The notes under the pieces were generated by a model that was given only the letters and a program-made list of their open reading frames with translations, was not told the DNA's origin and did not search any database. A program made the position numbers and the translations under genes. Of a stretch of DNA of 64,000 nucleotides, positions 17,210-27,200 are shown in pieces. The stretch's first letter is position 1. Each line of letters begins with the position of its first letter. Where the stretch lies: the NCBI GenBank assembly GCA_030653175.1, contig JAURZV010000079.1, positions 1 through 64,000 on the forward strand, written 5' to 3'. The DNA comes from Methylobacter sp. GTDB lineage: Bacteria; Pseudomonadota; Gammaproteobacteria; Methylococcales; Methylomonadaceae.

Positions 17210-17590
17210 TCACCCTATCGATACGATGCGAAACACGGCCAGCAAAGCCGCAATCGCCAAAAACAAAAAAGCCAGATTGGCGACCCAGATTGAGATAATT
17301 TTTGGACCTTCGGCGGCGACATAATCTTCAATCACGACCTGCAAACCCAACGCGGCGTGGTAGAAAACGGCGATGATCCACGCCACGATGCAGATGCTGT
17401 TAATCGGCGACACCAGCCAAGCTACGGTTTGTTGATAGGGAGCCGTCAAGCTCAACCCCAGAAATTTGACCAGCCAAAAAGACAACGGAATCAGCGCTAC
17501 GGCGGTGACGCGCTGCATCCACCAGTGACCGGTTCCGCTTTTTGCAGAACCCAAGCTCTTAGCCCTGGATAAAGGCGTTCTATAGTCCAT
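17210..17590 (-). CDS. sdhD: Succinate dehydrogenase membrane anchor subunit D
   Basis: 126 residues from MDYRTPLS (codon 17588-17590, GGGGA upstream). Three membrane helices, with TM1 at VTAVALIPLSFWLVKFLGL. The N-terminal KSGTGHWWMQRVTA is the usual SdhD signature, and the helix-2 segment AVFYHAALGLQVVIEDYV holds the haem-ligand His and quinone-site region. The start overlaps the end of sdhC by 11 bases, an unusually tight packing. Confidence 0.93.
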   Translation of the reverse strand: MDYRTPLSRAKSLGSAKSGTGHWWMQRVTAVALIPLSFWLVKFLGLSLTAPYQQTVAWLVSPINSICIVAWIIAVFYHAALGLQVVIEDYVAAEGPKIISIWVANLAFLFLAIAALLAVFRIVSIG

Positions 17591-17969
17591 AATATCCCCA
17601 CACAAAAGTCATCAAAGTCAGCACCAACGAAGCCGCCAGTTCAATCATGGCGTACCGGTTTAGCGTTTCAAGCTCAAAGCTGCTGCCTGCATCCCAAATC
17701 AAATGACGAACGCCGTGGCATAGGTGAAAAAACAGCGCGTAAACAAAACCCCAGCAGACCAGTTTGAACAGCCATAGATTCATTACCGCCTGCATTGCAG
17801 CGTACGAATCCGCACCGCCTGCCAGCGCCGAGATAACATAAACAAATAGGATCAAACCGGCTGTGAGCATAACGCCGGTCATGCGGTGGGTGATGGAAAT
17901 AATGCCGGTTAAAGGCAGTCGGTAGACTTGCAAATGCGGGGACGTGGGTCTGTTGGTATTTATCGCCAT
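17580..17969 (-). CDS. sdhC: Succinate dehydrogenase cytochrome b556 subunit
   Basis: 129 residues with three membrane helices. The signature RPTSPHLQVYRLPLTGIISI-THRMTG (quinone site Ser and Arg) opens the protein, and FHLCHGVRHLIWDAG in helix 2 carries the haem b ligand His. It is the first gene of the leftward sdh operon, so the operon promoter lies in 17970-18676. Confidence 0.95.
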   Translation of the reverse strand: MAINTNRPTSPHLQVYRLPLTGIISITHRMTGVMLTAGLILFVYVISALAGGADSYAAMQAVMNLWLFKLVCWGFVYALFFHLCHGVRHLIWDAGSSFELETLNRYAMIELAASLVLTLMTFVWGYYGL

Positions 17970-18247
17970 AGTGTTATCCGGTGGTTGTATTTATCCAATG
18001 ATCTTTCAAATCAACATTCGATGCAATAACCGTAGCGAGCAGAAGACTCCAGCCCTTGTTTTAACCTTCTTTGCCGGTTGCGGCAAATTCAGGCTCTTAA
18101 ACTACATTAGCACATGCATCAGCTGGATTATGTTGTACCACATATTGCAAATGCCCGCTAAGGTAAAAAACCGGAATTTATAATCGGCGAATTCAATTCA
18201 TAAACCTAAAAAATTCGGAAATGGGGATCAAGAAAAGTAAAAGTAAA

Positions 18248-18343
18248 TATAGTAGCCGAAGCTGGTAAAGCGACATTTGAAATGTCCTCATTCTAGTCTT
18301 CTCCCGAGGGGACTTTGTTGCTTTACCAACTTCGGACCCTATA
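18248..18343. mobile_element. MITE (IS630-type ends), copy 2
   Basis: The element is 18250-18341, flanked by TA on both sides. Its ends are TAGTAGCCGAAGCTGGTAAAGC and GCTTTACCAACTTCGGACCCTA. It shares most of its length with copy 1 at 11790-11892 but lacks about seven bases in the middle (after CTCCCGAGGGG). No coding capacity. Confidence 0.85.
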
Positions 18344-18467
18344 TATAGCGCCGGATTTAAAGAATCCTCTGTGAAGCCGGAGGCAGATCCGGCTCAGCCG
18401 CCTAAACAGCAATGGACTTAGGCGTTACCCAAAATAGCTGATGTTATGCAAATAGCTAAGAAATTTT

Positions 18468-18525
18468 CACCACGAAGACACGAAGAACACTAAGTTTTAT
18501 ATTTTTCTTCCTGTTCTTCGTGGTG
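18468..18525. repeat. CACGAAG palindromic repeat
   Basis: CACCACGAAGACACGAAGAAC and GTTCTTCGTGGTG form an inverted pair around an A/T-rich loop. A close relative lies at 63514-63567. Confidence 0.7.
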
Positions 18526-18579
18526 CTTTTATGACTTGCTTAACATCAGTCAACAAATATTGAAGCGGCTAAGAAATGT

Positions 18580-18619
18580 AACCCTATAAGATAGTAATTG
18601 ATTACTATCTTATAGGGTT
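18580..18619. repeat. 40-bp perfect inverted repeat
   Basis: The 19-base arm AACCCTATAAGATAGTAAT is followed by TG and its exact reverse complement. There is no T run on either side, so it is not a standard terminator. It lies 57 bases beyond the end of the leftward ankyrin gene. Confidence 0.8.
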
Positions 18620-18676
18620 GACTGTGACCCGTCAAGAACAGTTATTTGTTTATAAATCCTGTCAACAAGTAGCCAC

Positions 18677-19225
18677 TTAATCCCTACCGCTCTGGATATG
18701 AAACTTAATGATTTCAACGACACGGGAAAGTCCTTGTGCTTGCGCCAGTTTTTCTGCCGTATTGCCTTGATGGTCTGCTAAATCGGGCTTGGCTCCATGT
18801 TCCAGCAATAGTTTAATGATAGCTTCGCGCCCGAACAGCGATGCCATCATTAATGCGGTTTGGCCTGCCCGGTTTTGGTGATTGACATCGCATTGGGTAT
18901 GTTCCAATAACCATTTTGCGGTTTCTTCATAGCCTTTAAAAGCAACGCCCATAAAAGCGTTGCTGCCCTTGGCATCAAGGGCGCAGGGATTTGCACCGAG
19001 TTTTAACAATGTGTCTAACGTTTGATTATGTCCATGATAGGCCGCCAGAATAAACAGCGTGTAAAAGTCACTATTGACTGCATTGACATTACAGCCTTTT
19101 AACGCACAGGCTTTAATCGCATTATCGTCACCTTCCCGCGCTGCGGTAAAAATGTCTATTTCTTCAGCTCCAGCCTGAAAAGTTATTGCCCATAAAATAA
19201 AAAATATCGCCCTGATTCTGTTCAC
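18677..19225 (-). CDS. ankB: Periplasmic ankyrin-repeat protein, AnkB-like
   Basis: 182 residues. A signal peptide (IRAIFFILWAITFQAGA, cleavage near 20) is followed by about four ankyrin repeats, each with the turn-helix pattern such as QNRAGQTALMMASLFGREAIIKLLLEHGAKPD. It lies 66 bases downstream of the catalase in the same direction. In Pseudomonas aeruginosa an ankyrin protein, AnkB, encoded beside katB is needed for full catalase activity. The arrangement and the export signal support the same role here. Confidence 0.85.
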   Translation of the reverse strand: MNRIRAIFFILWAITFQAGAEEIDIFTAAREGDDNAIKACALKGCNVNAVNSDFYTLFILAAYHGHNQTLDTLLKLGANPCALDAKGSNAFMGVAFKGYEETAKWLLEHTQCDVNHQNRAGQTALMMASLFGREAIIKLLLEHGAKPDLADHQGNTAEKLAQAQGLSRVVEIIKFHIQSGRD

Positions 19226-19291
19226 TGCGTTACCCCGCTATCGTTCAATTTATTGATGGGTGGCGGAACGAGTTCCGCCACCCGCAAGATA

Positions 19292-20848
19292 TTATTCCTT
19301 ATAACTTTCGGCTAAATGTTTTACCTCTTCAAATTTAACATCGACCTGATCGGCAACGCGCTTGCCGTATTCGCTATCGGCTTTATAGAGAAAGCTGGTG
19401 ATAATGGTACGGATTTCGGGATTCTTAACCGTTTTCAAGTCGTCCGCAAAGGCGTTGACCAAGTGGGTTTGATCAGCTTCGGAAAAAGAACGATACAACT
19501 CGCCCGCTTGCTTGAAGTTTTCGGTTTTTTCAAACGGGATTTGCTGGGTGTTCCCCTCTAATGCCGACTGGCAATATTCATACTGTTTAGCATCGACAAA
19601 ACCTTCACCACTGCGGCTGGGTTGATAATTAACGGTACTGGTTTCCGGTGTGGAGGCACCGGCACCGTCCTGATTGTGTGAGTTGACCGGCACTTTGGGC
19701 GCGTTAACCGGGATATTCAGATGATTAACGCCCAACCGGTAACGTTGGGTATCGGCATAAGAAAACAGTCGGCCTTGCAGTAAACGATCTTCCGATGGCT
19801 CGATGCCGGGAATCAAATTATTGGGTGCAAACGCCGACTGTTCAGTGGATTGGAAAAAGTTATCTGGCACTTTGTTCAAGATTAATTCACCCACTTTACG
19901 CGAGGCAACCAATTCTTCCGGCCAGATTTTGGTAGCATCCAGCGGGTTAAAATCAAAATCATCCAACTGTTTAGGCTTCATGGTCTGGATGTACAAATCC
20001 CAAACCGGATGCTGTCCCTGCTCGATGTGGCTATAGAGATCAGCGGTTAGGTGATTAAAGTTTTTCGCCTGTATCGCCGATGCCTGTTCAGGCGATAAGC
20101 CTTTATTACCTTGGCGTGACTTCCAGGTAAATTTCACATAGGTTTGCTGGCAGTCGGCATTGGTAAATTTAAACGCATGCACGCTGGAGCCATTCATTTC
20201 CCGATAACTGGCGGGAATGCCTAACGGCGAATAGACCAGCGTTAAGGTTCGCGTGCCTTCCGGAATGTGAGAGAAAAAGTCAAAAACGCGCGATGCTTCC
20301 TGGATATTGGTTTTGGGGTTCGGTTTAAACGCATGCACCATATCGGGGAACTTGATGGCATCACGAATAAAGAAAGTCGGGAAATTATTACCGACCAAAT
20401 CCCAGTTACCTTGGTCGGTATAAAATTTCACCGCAAAGCCATGCGGGTCACGTAAGGTTTCCGGTGAATGCTTGGAATGCACGACCGAAGAAAAGCGCAC
20501 AAAAACCGGTGTTTCTTTACCTGTTGCCTGAAAAGGCGCAGCGCGAGTGATGTCGGTTAAATCGGCCGTGGCCTTAAACACTCCAAAGGCCCCGGTTCCT
20601 CGCGCATGGACAACACGCTCTGGAATACGTTCCCGGTCAAAATGCGCCAGTTTTTCTATCAGATGATGGTCTTGCAACAACGTTGGCCCCAAGGGTCCTG
20701 CGGTTAATGAATCCTGGTTATTGCCTACCGGCGCACCGTTGGCGCGAGTTAAGGTTGGTTCTATCGCCGATGCCGAACTCGCCATGGCGATGCTCACACC
20801 CGCTGCAATAGTATTGGCTATCAATTTATGTCTGGATTGCTTGTTCAT
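19292..20848 (-). CDS. katB: Periplasmic monofunctional haem catalase, KatB-like
   Basis: 518 residues from MNKQSRHKL (codon 20846-20848), preceded by AGGAG; the upstream Met at 20917 is not needed. A signal peptide (LIANTIAAGVSIAMASSASA) precedes a clade-3-like catalase core. Catalytic His is in ERVVHARGTGAFG, the distal Asn in GNNFPTFFIRD, and the haem-ligand Tyr in FSYADTQRYRLG. It breaks down hydrogen peroxide in the periplasm. It is divergent from oxyR with 219 bases between the starts, so OxyR control is likely. Export distinguishes it from cytosolic KatA. Confidence 0.95.
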   Translation of the reverse strand: MNKQSRHKLIANTIAAGVSIAMASSASAIEPTLTRANGAPVGNNQDSLTAGPLGPTLLQDHHLIEKLAHFDRERIPERVVHARGTGAFGVFKATADLTDITRAAPFQATGKETPVFVRFSSVVHSKHSPETLRDPHGFAVKFYTDQGNWDLVGNNFPTFFIRDAIKFPDMVHAFKPNPKTNIQEASRVFDFFSHIPEGTRTLTLVYSPLGIPASYREMNGSSVHAFKFTNADCQQTYVKFTWKSRQGNKGLSPEQASAIQAKNFNHLTADLYSHIEQGQHPVWDLYIQTMKPKQLDDFDFNPLDATKIWPEELVASRKVGELILNKVPDNFFQSTEQSAFAPNNLIPGIEPSEDRLLQGRLFSYADTQRYRLGVNHLNIPVNAPKVPVNSHNQDGAGASTPETSTVNYQPSRSGEGFVDAKQYEYCQSALEGNTQQIPFEKTENFKQAGELYRSFSEADQTHLVNAFADDLKTVKNPEIRTIITSFLYKADSEYGKRVADQVDVKFEEVKHLAESYKE

Positions 20849-21067
20849 GATGATCTCCTGAGATCTGGTTTTGCTGTATTCAAAACGCCACAGCTTTATT
20901 AAATGATAAAAACCCATTTTGGCCTTTACCGGATAGAAAATAAGACAGATTTAATTGCTATATTTCCGACTCATCTCTATTGATTTCAGAATAACCATTT
21001 TCCCTGTCAATGTATAATTGATTGTTTTTATATTATCAATTGATTAAAACTATAGGTAGAAGTTGCC
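20849..21067. promoter_or_regulatory. Divergent katB-oxyR control region
   Basis: The 219 bases between the katB and oxyR start codons must contain both promoters. The part from 20940 to 21055 is A/T-rich with several CTAT/ATAG-like half sites (for example CTATATTT at about 20958 and CTATTGAT at about 20977), but their spacing does not fit the standard four-half-site OxyR motif cleanly. TGTATAAT at about 21010 is a possible minus-10 box for oxyR. Confidence 0.45.
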
Positions 21068-21937
21068 ATGAACCTTAGAGATTTACATTATCTGGTTGCC
21101 GTAGCCGATTTGCGCAGCTTTATCCAAGCCGCAGATCAGTGTTGTATTAGTCAGCCGACCCTGAGCACGCAAATAAAAAAAATGGAGGAAAGTTTGGGAG
21201 TGCAGATTTTTGAACGCACCAATAAAAAGGTACTGCCTACTGAATTAGGCCAGCAGATTATCGCCTCAGCCCGGCGTATATTGCTGGAAGTGGACACCAT
21301 TCAACAACTCGCCGGAAACGCCCAAGACCCGCTGGCCGGTAATTTTAGGCTGGGAGCCTTTCCGACGCTTGCAACCTATATTTTTCCAGGTTTGGTTCCG
21401 TTAATTAAACAAACATTGCCAAAACTGAGATTGATTCTGGTTGAAGAGAAAACTGACATTCTCATTGCCCAACTTAAACAAGGGCAACTGGATGCCGCTT
21501 TGCTGGCGCTGCCGATACCCGATGACACCCTGGAAATCAGAATGCTGTTTGATGATGAATTCTTGCTGGCCGTGGCAAGTGATAACCCGTTAGCGGCAAG
21601 AAAAACCATCGCGCAGTCGGACTTAACCCATCAACAGTTATTGCTGCTGGATGAAGGCCATTGCCTGCGTGGACAGGCCCTGCAAATTTGTAAGTTAAAC
21701 CATGCCGAAGAACAACAGGATGTCAGAGCAACAGGACTTGAAACCTTAAGGCAAATGGTCAGGGCGGGGACGGGTATCACTTTTATGCCAAAAATCGCCA
21801 TACATGAACCCGAAGACGGTATTCGCTATATTCCTTTTGACGAACCTGTCCCCAAGCGCACTATCGGTATCGTTTGGCGTAAAACCAGCGCACGAAATGA
21901 ATTGCTTGAGCGGCTAACGAAGCTGATGATTGCTTAA
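21068..21937 (+). CDS. oxyR: Hydrogen peroxide sensor regulator OxyR
   Basis: 289 residues of the LysR family. The winged helix-turn-helix (1-60) begins MNLRDLHYLVAVADLRSF, and the substrate-binding-like domain follows. The redox cysteines are Cys199 and Cys208 in GHCLRGQALQIC, at the same numbers as in E. coli OxyR, together with the GTGITFMP motif near 238-245. Peroxide forms the Cys199-Cys208 disulfide and switches on transcription. Divergence from katB-ankB points to these as direct targets. Confidence 0.95.
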   Translation: MNLRDLHYLVAVADLRSFIQAADQCCISQPTLSTQIKKMEESLGVQIFERTNKKVLPTELGQQIIASARRILLEVDTIQQLAGNAQDPLAGNFRLGAFPTLATYIFPGLVPLIKQTLPKLRLILVEEKTDILIAQLKQGQLDAALLALPIPDDTLEIRMLFDDEFLLAVASDNPLAARKTIAQSDLTHQQLLLLDEGHCLRGQALQICKLNHAEEQQDVRATGLETLRQMVRAGTGITFMPKIAIHEPEDGIRYIPFDEPVPKRTIGIVWRKTSARNELLERLTKLMIA

Positions 21938-22127
21938 ACCCTGTATTCTGTCCCTCTGTAATAACTATTTTCCGGTGGGTACAAAAATATTTTTGCTGTA
22001 AATGGTAGGCAAAAAAACTTGTAAGGGGACGTACTGAACGCAGTGTAGCGCATCAATATCCAGTGTCCATCGTGAACGATGCGCCTCCTGCGTCAGATCC
22101 TACGGCTGTGCGTGAGACTGACGTTAA

Positions 22128-22460
22128 TCAGCGGTTGCGACCGCCGCCGGCACCTATGCGACCACCGGGGCCCTTACCACCGCCACTGACTGGCGGTTTG
22201 TCAGAAAGTGTCTTGCCGCTTTCTTTGGCGCGCTCCTTCATGCGCTCGTGCTGTTCGGCGCGGATTTTCTCCCGCTCCTCAGTCGTCTTTGCGGCACGCA
22301 TTTTGGAACGCTGCGCTTCCTGCTCTTGCTCCGTCATTAACTCTCTGCCGTATACCTGCTCTTGCTGCTGGGTTTGCTCTTGTTCAGCGGCTAAAACAAA
22401 GCCGGATGAAAGCGCCAAAGCGCCGGTTAACGCGGATATTATCACTTTTGTTTTCAACAT
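22128..22460 (-). CDS. Small exported Glu/Gln/Arg-rich protein
   Basis: 110 residues from MLKTKVIIS (codon 22458-22460), preceded by AGGAGGCAGTT; the longer frame from 22523 is rejected. A signal peptide (ISALTGALALSSGFVLA) is followed by a Gln/Glu-rich helix (EQEQTQQQEQVYGRELMTEQEQEAQRS would be read as one coil), a charged region with REKIRAEQHERMKERA, and a Gly-rich tail ending GGRNR. Likely a periplasmic coiled-coil protein. Function unknown; transcribed alone. Confidence 0.75.
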   Translation of the reverse strand: MLKTKVIISALTGALALSSGFVLAAEQEQTQQQEQVYGRELMTEQEQEAQRSKMRAAKTTEEREKIRAEQHERMKERAKESGKTLSDKPPVSGGGKGPGGRIGAGGGRNR

Positions 22461-22614
22461 AACTGCCTCCTGAAATAAAGGGTTGTAGAAAAATAGCAAA
22501 CATGACCCATGCAACCCCTTCATTGGTCACGCGTAACGACAGACTAACACGCTATCTTTTCAGTACGCCACTTTTGCCCATGCCAGTTAATGAAACTGTT
22601 TATGTGCCGAGTAC

Positions 22615-22998
22615 TCATTTCGCCTCGTCAACCATCTGAATGGTTTTCTCCTCAACCTCTTTGGCAACCTCGACTAACGCCGCATCCTGGGATAGTGCCG
22701 AAAGCATTTGCGCTGGTCTAATCAAGCCGATCTTCGTCTTCATATTGTCCGTAAATACCGAAATACGACACGGCAACGCCATGTTTAAGCGCATATCGGT
22801 GGACAAAACTTTTGCAGCCTGCTCCGGATTGCAGACTTCAAAAATTTTGCACTCCTTATCAAAAGCAATGCCTTTGCTGCGAAGCGTGGCGCCCAGGTCG
22901 TGGACATGCAGCACCCCGAAGCCATGATGTTTAACGGCTGATTCAAGGTCTGCCGATGCTTGGTCGAATGACTTATCTGTTTCAACTATGTAATACAT
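22615..22998 (-). CDS. DUF302 family protein
   Basis: 127 residues; the DUF302 pattern is seen in FDQASADLESAVKHHGFGVLHVHDLGATLRSKG, CKIFEVCNPEQA and LPCRISVFTDN. Cytosolic, without a signal. The family is often found near sulfur and heavy-metal genes and has no settled biochemical role. The start follows GAGG. It is the last gene of the leftward block that starts at the sulfide:quinone oxidoreductase. Confidence 0.88.
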   Translation of the reverse strand: MYYIVETDKSFDQASADLESAVKHHGFGVLHVHDLGATLRSKGIAFDKECKIFEVCNPEQAAKVLSTDMRLNMALPCRISVFTDNMKTKIGLIRPAQMLSALSQDAALVEVAKEVEEKTIQMVDEAK

Positions 22999-23060
22999 GA
23001 GAACCTCGATTTTTGTTACTGAAAAAACAACTTAAGGGGACCGTGTTTAGATAGGGATCT

Positions 23061-24131
23061 TCACCGCATGATTGCGGAATCTTCTGGTCGAGATGCCGAA
23101 AACCGCTCTACCACTGTCGCGAAGTTATAACCGGACTGGGTTAGTTTGAGTCCGCGATCTGTCATCATCAGACCCATCAGAATAACCAGAATACCGGACA
23201 CGGCCAGTAATTGATTTTGGGTCTTGTCGCTCAATGTGCTGGCGAACACACCGAAGGTCAACAAAGGAATCAAGGTGCCGGTGCCAAAACACAGTAGCAA
23301 CAAAGCACCTTCCACTGGGTTAGCGGTACCCAGCGCCATAACGTACATAGCTTGTAGTGGGCCGCAGCCGAGTAAAAAACCGCTCAAAAAGCCGACGCTG
23401 AAAGGGTTGCGTCTGGGCTTGATATCTTGATAGATTCGTTGCGTGACTGATCCCGATTTGGATCGCAGAGACGGAAGACGAAATTTGGAAAAAAGGTTGA
23501 GCATGCTCAAGCCAAACAGCACTAAAAAGACGCCTGCCACGAGTGCAGCGACCCCACGCATGTGGGGAGTGATGGTGAGAACGGCGCCCAAAGCACCAAA
23601 TACCCCACCGAGCAATGCATAGGAGAGATTCTTGCCCAGCGCATAGGACAAATGGGCAAAAAATACCGCTCGCGGTCCGCGTCCTTGTACGCCCTGGGTG
23701 TAATTCATCACAAACCCACCGCACATACCGATACAGTGAAAGCCGGTGAGAAATCCCACGGTGAAGATTACGCCATAACCAAGACGGGCATCGAATTGCT
23801 TCATCAATCCAGGCATCAGGCTTTTACCCCAGAAGGCGACTCCACCTACCAGAGCCAGCAGCACCAAAAATACGGCGATCTGTTTTAAGCGTGGATCCCA
23901 TGAAACCTTGTCGACTTGGATTCCATAGCTATAGCCTTTGCTTTCGATACAGGCAAGGATTGCTGACGGTGAAGTGAGGGACTCATCGAAACGAACCTGC
24001 ACCTTTTTTGCTATGTGATCGGCGCTAACCGTGTCGATCCCCGGCAGCCCCTTCACGGCAGCACTGATAACCGCCTCACAGCCCGCACAGTGCATGCCGC
24101 TAATGGGAAATGAAAGCGTACGTTTCGTCAT
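23061..24131 (-). CDS. HMA domain fused to TauE/SafE-like (UreH-type) membrane protein
   Basis: 356 residues. An N-terminal heavy-metal-associated domain (1-70) has the metal-binding GMHCAGCEAVI motif. A linker and about seven membrane helices follow (about 85-330), including GFLTGFHCIGMCGGFVMNYTQG and GFLSGFLLGCGPLQAMYVMALGTA, the repeated G-x-x-x-G-x-x-C signature of the UreH-type transmembrane domain. This fusion is found near cytochrome oxidase and copper genes. It could handle copper or a related thiophilic metal. AGGAG precedes the start. It lies 79 bases downstream of the RND pump gene. Confidence 0.88.
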   Translation of the reverse strand: MTKRTLSFPISGMHCAGCEAVISAAVKGLPGIDTVSADHIAKKVQVRFDESLTSPSAILACIESKGYSYGIQVDKVSWDPRLKQIAVFLVLLALVGGVAFWGKSLMPGLMKQFDARLGYGVIFTVGFLTGFHCIGMCGGFVMNYTQGVQGRGPRAVFFAHLSYALGKNLSYALLGGVFGALGAVLTITPHMRGVAALVAGVFLVLFGLSMLNLFSKFRLPSLRSKSGSVTQRIYQDIKPRRNPFSVGFLSGFLLGCGPLQAMYVMALGTANPVEGALLLLCFGTGTLIPLLTFGVFASTLSDKTQNQLLAVSGILVILMGLMMTDRGLKLTQSGYNFATVVERFSASRPEDSAIMR

Positions 24132-24210
24132 ATAAATCTCCTACGGTAACCGATGGTGATGCCGGGCAGGGATAAAATCTGGAAAGCCTATTTCAACTCA
24201 TAACTCTTAA

Positions 24211-27200
24211 TCATGCTTCCTCGTTAATCAAAAAATAAACCACCGGTATCACTAACAATGAAAACAAGGTCGAGGCAAAAATACCAAAGATGAAACTCCA
24301 TGCCAGCCCTGAAAAGATCGGGTCTAAAATAATCACAAAAGCCCCGAACATGGCCGCTCCGGCGGTCAAAAATATGGGTCTCAAGCGAACCGCACCGGCT
24401 TCAATCAAGGCTTCTGCCAGCGTAACATCGGCACGGGCGCGGATGCGCTCGATGAAGTCGATCAGGATAATTGAATTGCGCACTACGATGCCGGCCAAGG
24501 CGATCATGCCGATCATGGCGGTGGCGGTAAAATAAATCGGGTTGGGGTAACCTGCAATAGGCGTAGCAAATAGATTAAGCAACCAAAAGCCCGGCATGAT
24601 GCCGATGACGGTCAGCGGTATGGCAATCATCATCACCAGCGGCACGCTCAGCGATCCGGTTTGCCCGACCAGCAGAACATAGATCATCACCAACGCGGCC
24701 GCAAAGGCCAAGCCAAGATCACGAAATACATCGACAGTGATTTTCCACTCGCCCTCGCCCGCCAATTCGGCGGTATAACCTTCCGGCAAGGGGTGTTCGT
24801 CCAGGACATCATTCAAATCGAAAACTGCTTCCACCGGGCTTCGTCCCGCCATTCCGGCAACGACATAATTCACCCGTTGCAGGTTCTTGTGAAAAATAGG
24901 CTGGTCTTCGCTTTCCATGCTGGCGGTGCCTATTTCACTTAACGGGATCAGATCGCCCTGCCCGGTTTTCACGCGCAAAGCCAATAAATCGGCAATGGAC
25001 GAGCGGAGCGCACGAGGCAATTGCAGGGTAATTTCCAGCGGTTGGCGTTCGCTGTCTACATGGACGATGCCGACAGACTGGCCTGCGGCCGCAATACGCA
25101 AAGTTTCCGCAACTTGCGCGACGCTGACGCCGGATAAAGCTGCTTTCTCCCGGTTCAGGTGAAAATGCACCTTGTCATGTTGCGCTTCGGAAAAATCATC
25201 CACATCGACAACGCCCTCGGTTTTTTCCATATCGGCCCTGACACGCTTGGAGACGGCGACCAAGCTGTCGATATTGGCTTCCGGCGGACCATAAACTTCA
25301 GCGACCAGATCGGAAAGCACCGGCGGCCCCGGCGGAATTTCAACAATTTTCAGGTTTGCGCCGTATTGTTTGCCGAGCCGTTCTATTTCAGGCCGCATGC
25401 GCAAGGCGATTTCGTGCGATTGTTGTTCCCGCCGGTCTTTGGGCAGTAAATTGATCCTGACTTCGCCTACATAACCGCCGCTACGTAAATAATAGTGGCG
25501 AACCATGCCGTTAAAGTCCATCGGTGCGGCCAGGCCGGTATAGGTTTGATAATCGGTGACTTCGTTGACGGTGGCTAAATAGCTGCCCAGAGCGCGCGCG
25601 ACTTCATCGGTTTGTTCCAGCGTCGAGCCGCGCGGCATATCGATCATGATTTGCAGCTCGTTTTTATTGTCGAACGGCAATAGTTTGAGCGGCACGGCGC
25701 GGGTAATAGCCAGCAGGGTTGAGCCGACAAAGGCTATCAGCACAACCAGCAAGAATAATTTGGCGCGTCCCGAACTCGCCAGCAGCGGGCCGAGTGCGGC
25801 ACGATAAGCCCGATAGATAAAGGTTTGTTTCAACTCAATTGGCGCTTCGTCGCTATGCTTGTGGTATTCGCTTTGCAGCAGCTTGAAACTCGCCCAGGGC
25901 GTCACGGTAAAGGCGACGATCAAGGAAATAATCATCGCTATCGGCACGTTAAAAGCCATCGGCGCCATGTACGGCCCCATCATGCCGGTGATAAAAAACA
26001 TCGGCAGGAATGACACAATAACGGTGAAAGTCGCCAGAATAGTCGGCGGCCTGACTTCATCGACCGCCGTCAGCAATGCTTCCAGTGGAGATTCTTTGCG
26101 CAATTTATAGTGCCTGTGGATATTTTCGACATCGACTATCGGGTCGTCAACCAGCAGACCTAACGACAGGATCAATGCAAACAAGGTAACGCGGTTGATC
26201 GTGTAGCCTGAGATATAATCCAGCAATAAGGTCAGCGCCAAAGTCATCGGTACGGCGATCGAAACGATAAACGACTCTTTCAGCCCCAACGAAAAGGCCA
26301 GCAACACCACGATAATCACGATCGCAAAACTCAAGTGCTTAACCAGTTCATTGACTTTGTGGTTGGCGGTTTCGCCGTAATCGCGGCTGATGCTCAGCAA
26401 AATATCTTCGGGGATCAGCGTGCCGTGCAGCTTTTCCGCCGTGGCGATAACGGCTTCGGCGACATGTACGGCATTGCTGCCCTTGCGTTTGGCAACGGCA
26501 AGGGTGACCATCTGGCGCTCTTGCCCGACTTGCGGCTTGTTACCGGAGGCTTTGCCTATCGTCGGCATCTCATCGACGGCAGGGCCAAAGCCGATGCGGG
26601 TGTAATGATCGACATCCGCCGGGCCGTCTTCAATACGAGCCACATCGCGCAGGTAAACAGGGCGACCGGAAACGCTTTTAATGACGGTCGCGCCCACTTC
26701 TTCCGACGACTCAAAATGCGGCCCGGCTTCCAGCAGGATTTCACGGTTGCCGCGTTCAATGCTGCCGACTTGCAGATTGACATTGGCATTAGCCAGCGCC
26801 TGGGTAATTTCAAGCAAGGTTACGCCATGCGCAGCCAGTGCGGCAGGATTGGCATAAATCGATACCCGTCGCTGTTCGCCGCCGACAACCCAGCTTTTGC
26901 CGACATCGCCGACACTTCTCAGGGAAATAATCAGCTCATCGGCAATACGCCGTAACGTCATCGAATCGTAATTATTATTTTGCGAGGAAAGAGTCAGTAA
27001 TACGATAGGCACGTTATCGATTTCAACCGGCGACACTTTCCAGTGGGTAACCCCCGGAGGAATCAGGTTCTGGTTGGACATCAGCCTGTCCCAGGTCTTG
27101 ACCAGACTGTCTTCGAAATCCTGACCGACGAAATAACGCACGGTAACAACCGCCGCACCGGGTTTGGAGACGGAATACACATATTCCACGCCTTCAAGCT

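Larger units (their letters stand above)
17970..18676. other. Intergenic region upstream of sdhC, rich in inverted repeats
   Basis: No supported gene in about 700 bases. It holds the sdh promoter area, a second MITE (18248-18343), a CACGAAG palindrome (18468-18525) and a 40-base perfect inverted repeat (18580-18619). Confidence 0.5.
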
